Shown: piece by piece, positions 6,180-9,074 of the stretch | Position numbering within the stretch: the stretch's first letter is position 1 | Layout: each line of letters starts with the position of its first letter | DNA from: Methylococcaceae bacterium | GTDB taxonomy: Bacteria > Pseudomonadota > Gammaproteobacteria > Methylococcales > Methylococcaceae | Reading direction: 5' to 3' | NCBI GenBank assembly: GCA_028678445.1 | Contig: JAJRDJ010000054.1 | Location: forward strand, 1 to 9,074 | Length of the DNA stretch: 9,074 nt | Notes under the pieces: model-generated | What the model was told of the DNA's origin: nothing | The model's database searches: none | Seen by the model: the letters and a program-made list of their open reading frames with translations, nothing else | Translations under genes and position numbers: made by a program

Positions 6180-8191
6180 ACCTCGCCGAGCGTTTGGGAA
6201 TCGGCAACGCCAGTCTGGCCCGTCGCCTGATCTTCTGGTTTGTCCTGCTGGTGCTGGTGCCCATGCTGGTCACCGCGGTCCTTATCGACTGGAAATCGGG
6301 CAATGCCCTGCGCGATAAAACCTTGCTGCAGTTGACCATGATCGCCAAGGATAAATCGAGCTCCCTTGAAATCTATGCCTATGAGCGCGCCCGGGCCGCC
6401 GGTATTCTGGGCCGAATAAAAAGTCTGGCCGACGCGGCCATCCTCCTCCAGGACGGCAAGGCCAGCCCGAAAGAACGCGCCGAAGCCGATGCCCGGTTGC
6501 TGACCCTGACCAATTACTTCGCGCCGAACCTCGGCTTCACCGAGGCCATGGTTCTGGATTCGGACGGCCATATACTGTTTCAGACAAACCAGGCGCTGGA
6601 ACTGGGAGACAACCTGCTGACCGGGCCACGGAAAGATACCCCACTGGCGGCGCTCGCGCGGCGGACCCTGACCCTGCTGGAACCGGACATCTCGGACTTC
6701 GCCCTTTATCCGGGTTCGGATACGCCCTTGGCTTTTGTGGCCGCCCCCATCATTCAGGAAGATGGCCGCAAGGTCGGGCTCATCATCCTGCAGATGAATA
6801 CCCGCGAGGTGTATGGCATTCTCGGTGATTATTCCGGTCTGGGTCGCACCGGCAACATCGTCGTCGGTTCCATGCAGCACGGGGCCATTCAGGTTGCGGC
6901 CCCCATGCGCACCCAGCCGGACGCCGCCTTCCGGCTGAGCGTTGATCCCGGAGACAATTTTGGACTCGGACTCCAGAACGCCATGAAAGGGAATCAGGGC
7001 GCCGGCGAAGTGATCAGCGTCCTGAAAAATAGGGTGTTCGCGTCCTGGGTGTATGTGCCGTCATTCCGCTGGGGCCTGACCGTCCAGCAGGATGTCGGGG
7101 AAGCCATGAGCATGGTGGCCGAGCAGCGGAAAACCATGCTGGCCGTGCTGGCATCAATCCTGACGCCGGTGCTCCTGATCGCCCTGATGGTCGCCCGCTC
7201 GATTTCCCGTCCCATCCAGACGGCTGTCGAGGCCGCCGAGCAGGTCGCGGCGGGCGACTTGTCGGGCAACCTCTCGGCCTCGGGCAATGACGAAACCAGC
7301 AAGCTGATCAATGCCCTCGGGAAAATGGTCAATTACCTCAATTCCCTGATTGGCCAGGTACAGCGCTCGACGATTGACCTGGTATCCACCGCCAACAGCC
7401 TCAGTGCCATGTCCAAGACCCAGAGCGAGGAGGTCAATAATCTGGGCTCGACAACCACGGAGATCGCGGCGGCAACGAAGGAGATTTCCGCCACTTCCGA
7501 GGAGCTGCTGAACACCATGTCCGGCCTGACCCAGGTCGCCGATCACACCACCGAACTGGCCAATTCAGGACAGTCCTCGCTGGTCGACATGGAGGGCGCC
7601 ATGCGTTCACTGGCCGAGGCCACCCATTCGATATCCGGCCGCCTGGGTCTCATCAATGAGAAGGCCAACACCATCAGCAGCGTGACGACGACCATCACCA
7701 AGATCGCCGACCAGACCAATCTGCTATCGCTGAATGCCTCGATCGAGGCCGAGAAGGCTGGAGAGTATGGTTTGGGCTTTGCCGTGCTGGCTCGGGAAAT
7801 CCGCCGGCTGGCCGATCAGACCGCTGTTGCCACGCTGGATATCGAACAGATGGTCAAGGAGATGCAGGACTCGGTGACCGGCGGGGTGATGGAGATGGAC
7901 AAGTTCTCGGAGCAAGTAAACCGCAGCGTCAGCGACACCCATGAGATCAGCCTGCGCTTTGGTGAGATCATCCAGCAGGTACAGGCGTTGCTGCCGCAAT
8001 TCGACGCCGTGCATGAGGGTATGCGCTCGCAATCGGCCGGGGCGAAGCAGATCCGCGATTCCATGGTGTCACTGACCGAAAGCGTGCGGATTTCGGTGCA
8101 GGCCCTGGAGGAGACCACCTCCGCCACGCATCGGCTGGAAGGCGCGATCGATGAACTCAGAGGCGAAATCAGTACGTTCCGATTGCGGTAA
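6176..8191 (+). CDS. wspA: Methyl-accepting chemotaxis protein, WspA-like
   Basis: A 671-residue inner-membrane receptor. The order is: TM1 (about 17-39); a periplasmic Cache-type sensor domain (about 45-315) with a G-L-G-R-T-G-N-I-V-V segment; TM2 (about 320-342); HAMP (about 342-395); and the cytoplasmic coiled-coil signalling domain with its hairpin tip around 508-548. The tip sequence N-A-S-I-E-A-E-K-A-G-E-Y-G and the following D-I-E-Q-M-V-K-E-M and M-D-K-F-S-E-Q-V segments closely resemble Pseudomonas WspA as recalled. No C-terminal CheR-tethering pentapeptide is present. The start at 6176 has GGAG five bases upstream and forms an ATGA overlap with the binding-protein stop; an in-frame ATG at 6134 lies inside the previous gene and is less likely. 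At the tip, L533 replaces the usual Arg of G-R-G-F. Confidence 0.93.
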   Translation: MNLAERLGIGNASLARRLIFWFVLLVLVPMLVTAVLIDWKSGNALRDKTLLQLTMIAKDKSSSLEIYAYERARAAGILGRIKSLADAAILLQDGKASPKERAEADARLLTLTNYFAPNLGFTEAMVLDSDGHILFQTNQALELGDNLLTGPRKDTPLAALARRTLTLLEPDISDFALYPGSDTPLAFVAAPIIQEDGRKVGLIILQMNTREVYGILGDYSGLGRTGNIVVGSMQHGAIQVAAPMRTQPDAAFRLSVDPGDNFGLGLQNAMKGNQGAGEVISVLKNRVFASWVYVPSFRWGLTVQQDVGEAMSMVAEQRKTMLAVLASILTPVLLIALMVARSISRPIQTAVEAAEQVAAGDLSGNLSASGNDETSKLINALGKMVNYLNSLIGQVQRSTIDLVSTANSLSAMSKTQSEEVNNLGSTTTEIAAATKEISATSEELLNTMSGLTQVADHTTELANSGQSSLVDMEGAMRSLAEATHSISGRLGLINEKANTISSVTTTITKIADQTNLLSLNASIEAEKAGEYGLGFAVLAREIRRLADQTAVATLDIEQMVKEMQDSVTGGVMEMDKFSEQVNRSVSDTHEISLRFGEIIQQVQALLPQFDAVHEGMRSQSAGAKQIRDSMVSLTESVRISVQALEETTSATHRLEGAIDELRGEISTFRLR

Positions 8192-8213
8192 CGGCCGGTT
8201 TTCCAACGAGTGA

Positions 8214-8777
8214 TCAGTTTCCGCCAAACAGCCGCCGCAGCAGGGATTTTGGTTTCGGCGGGGGCTCGGCGCGGGATTCCGCTTCCGCCAGCCGCCGGTT
8301 CGGTGGACTTTCCGCCTCGGACTGCCAGACCTGCAGAGGCTCGAACTGCAAGCCCAGCAATTGACTGAACGCGGGCAGGAGACTGCTCTCGGTCAGGCTT
8401 CTATCCTGGCCGCGCAAATGCCGGAAGTAGACATCCAGCTCCTCGATGAAATACGGCGAGGCGCCCGAGAATGCATTGAGCGGGATGTCGATCAGCATTT
8501 CAAAGTTCGAGCCCAGCAGTTTCCCTAGGGCTTCCGCGTCGGGTGCGCCCAGTTTCTTGCGCGGCTCCGTTGCCGAGGTGCCAGGGTCCTGGTCGATAAT
8601 GAAGGTCAGTGTCAGGTAGCCGCTGCCATCCGCCCGGTGAAACGCGGAGACCTTGACCATGCCTTCCAGCGAAGGTCCGTTCTCGCCATCCGGTTTCACG
8701 AAACCCGCGAAACCGATCATCTGTTCATTGGCCTTGGTGCTGAGCACACTGCCCTTCAAGTCATAGGGCTCTTCCAT
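8214..8777 (-). CDS. Unrecognised cytoplasmic protein, 187 residues, basic C-terminal tail
   Basis: I do not recognise this family. The gene is supported by a GGAGG Shine-Dalgarno nine bases before the ATG at 8777, a codon pattern like its neighbours, and a candidate promoter upstream. The protein has no signal peptide or membrane segment. Residues 1-145 look like a compact acidic alpha/beta domain with several hydrophobic strands (for example Y-L-T-L-T-F-I-I at 54-61). A Pro/Glu/Ala-rich stretch (about 153-175) then leads to a basic, hydrophobic tail P-K-P-K-S-L-L-R-R-L-F-G-G-N. Such tails can act as amphipathic membrane or partner anchors, but that is inference. It converges with the receptor gene, with 22 bases between the stops, and is not in its operon. 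Confidence 0.75.
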   Translation of the reverse strand: MEEPYDLKGSVLSTKANEQMIGFAGFVKPDGENGPSLEGMVKVSAFHRADGSGYLTLTFIIDQDPGTSATEPRKKLGAPDAEALGKLLGSNFEMLIDIPLNAFSGASPYFIEELDVYFRHLRGQDRSLTESSLLPAFSQLLGLQFEPLQVWQSEAESPPNRRLAEAESRAEPPPKPKSLLRRLFGGN

Positions 8778-8809
8778 TACGTTTGGCCTCCGGGCCAGGG
8801 TGAGGTTGA

Positions 8810-8822
8810 ATGTTCAGAACAT
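8810..8822. promoter_or_regulatory. Inverted repeat ATGTTC-A-GAACAT, possible operator
   Basis: A 13-base sequence with perfect six-base arms about a single central A. It overlaps the downstream edge of the predicted -10 element and the expected start point of the gene at 8214-8777, the position where a repressor would block transcription. No specific regulator is recognised from the sequence; it is not a proteobacterial LexA box (CTGT-N8-ACAG). Confidence 0.4.
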
Positions 8823-8850
8823 CATGAGGGGAATGAGGGGGTACTGACAA
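8821..8850 (-). promoter_or_regulatory. Candidate sigma-70 promoter for the unrecognised gene
   Basis: On the minus strand, TTGTCA (8850-8845, five of six matches to the -35 consensus) is followed after 18 bases by CATGAT (8826-8821, four of six to the -10). The predicted transcript would start near 8814, giving a leader of about 37 bases before the ATG at 8777. The spacer contains two tandem copies of ATGAGGGG (plus strand, 8824-8831 and 8833-8840). Confidence 0.4.
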
Positions 8851-8911
8851 GCCTGAAAAGCCGGTCTGCATTACCCAACCGTATCGCACGCTCAAGCCCC
8901 GTGAACGGCTT

Positions 8912-8920
8912 TGCTAGAAT
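8912..8920 (+). promoter_or_regulatory. Candidate extended -10 promoter for hemH
   Basis: TGCTAGAAT is an extended -10 element (TGn plus TAGAAT, five of six matches). No clear -35 is present, as is common for extended -10 promoters. The transcript would start near 8927, leaving a leader of about 80 bases. Within it, CGAGACC (8929-8935) can pair with GG-T-TCTCG (8959-8966, one bulged T), a possible leader hairpin. Confidence 0.45.
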
Positions 8921-9005
8921 GCCCGTCGCGAGACCGTCCCCTACTCCTGCCGGCTACCGGTTCTCGATCTGTTACTTCTATTTCCAATTACCCTCAAGAG
9001 TACCC

Positions 9006-9074
9006 ATGACTCAAAAAACCGGTGTACTGCTGATTCAACTGGGGACTCCGGACAGTCCCTCAACACTCGATGTC
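9006..9074 (+). CDS. hemH: Ferrochelatase, N-terminal fragment
   Basis: The first 23 codons of a gene cut by the right edge. The opening G-V-L-L-I-Q-L-G-T-P-D-S-P is the conserved ferrochelatase N-terminus (usually G-V-L-L-V-N-L-G-T-P-D-S-P). The enzyme inserts Fe(II) into protoporphyrin IX in the last step of haem synthesis. The ATG at 9006 follows an AAGAG purine stretch at a five-base distance and is the only plausible start. It is transcribed away from the unrecognised gene, and nothing suggests a link to the chemosensory genes. The rest of the protein cannot be assessed. Confidence 0.85.
   Translation, partial: MTQKTGVLLIQLGTPDSPSTLDV

Noticed and set aside
6062..6880. Open frame of 272 codons on the minus strand
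   Set aside because: It is antisense to the end of the binding protein and the receptor sensor domain, has no recognisable motifs, and is Gly/Gln/His-rich as expected for a shadow frame.

Overview
The window is about 9 kb of compact, GC-rich DNA from a proteobacterium, most likely a gammaproteobacterium. This rests on a Wsp-type chemosensory gene set, a proteobacterial ferrochelatase start and the base composition; nothing here fixes the genus. There are no rRNA or tRNA genes, insertion sequences or CRISPR arrays. Coding density is high and genes are linked by ATGA overlaps.

Left half, minus strand, read from about 3337 down to 1: an anti-sigma-type serine kinase (HATPase_c_2, RsbW/SpoIIAB-like), a short CheW (WspB-like), a CheR methyltransferase with C-terminal TPRs (WspC-like), a second CheW with an N-terminal Cys cluster (WspD-like), and the Hpt end of a CheA-type kinase (WspE-like) that runs off the left edge. 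Gene order and domain forms match the wspB-C-D-E block of the Pseudomonas Wsp pathway, where the output is a diguanylate cyclase. The output gene is not visible here.

Middle and right, plus strand: a beta-carbonic anhydrase (3587-4291), then a three-gene unit of a STAS anti-anti-sigma protein (4529-4855), a membrane-anchored UrtA/FmdD/AmiC-family amide or urea binding protein (4857-6179), and a WspA-like methyl-accepting chemotaxis protein (6176-8191). A convergent gene for an unrecognised 187-residue protein follows (8214-8777, minus). The window ends in the first 23 codons of hemH (ferrochelatase).

Taken together, this looks like a Wsp-like alternative-function chemosensory pathway. Its receptor is divergent from the core operon and co-transcribed with a tethered periplasmic ligand-binding protein. 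It also appears wired to a kinase/STAS partner switch, with the kinase heading the core operon and the STAS protein heading the receptor operon. I know of no described system with this exact composition. The functional wiring is inference; the gene content is seen in the sequence.
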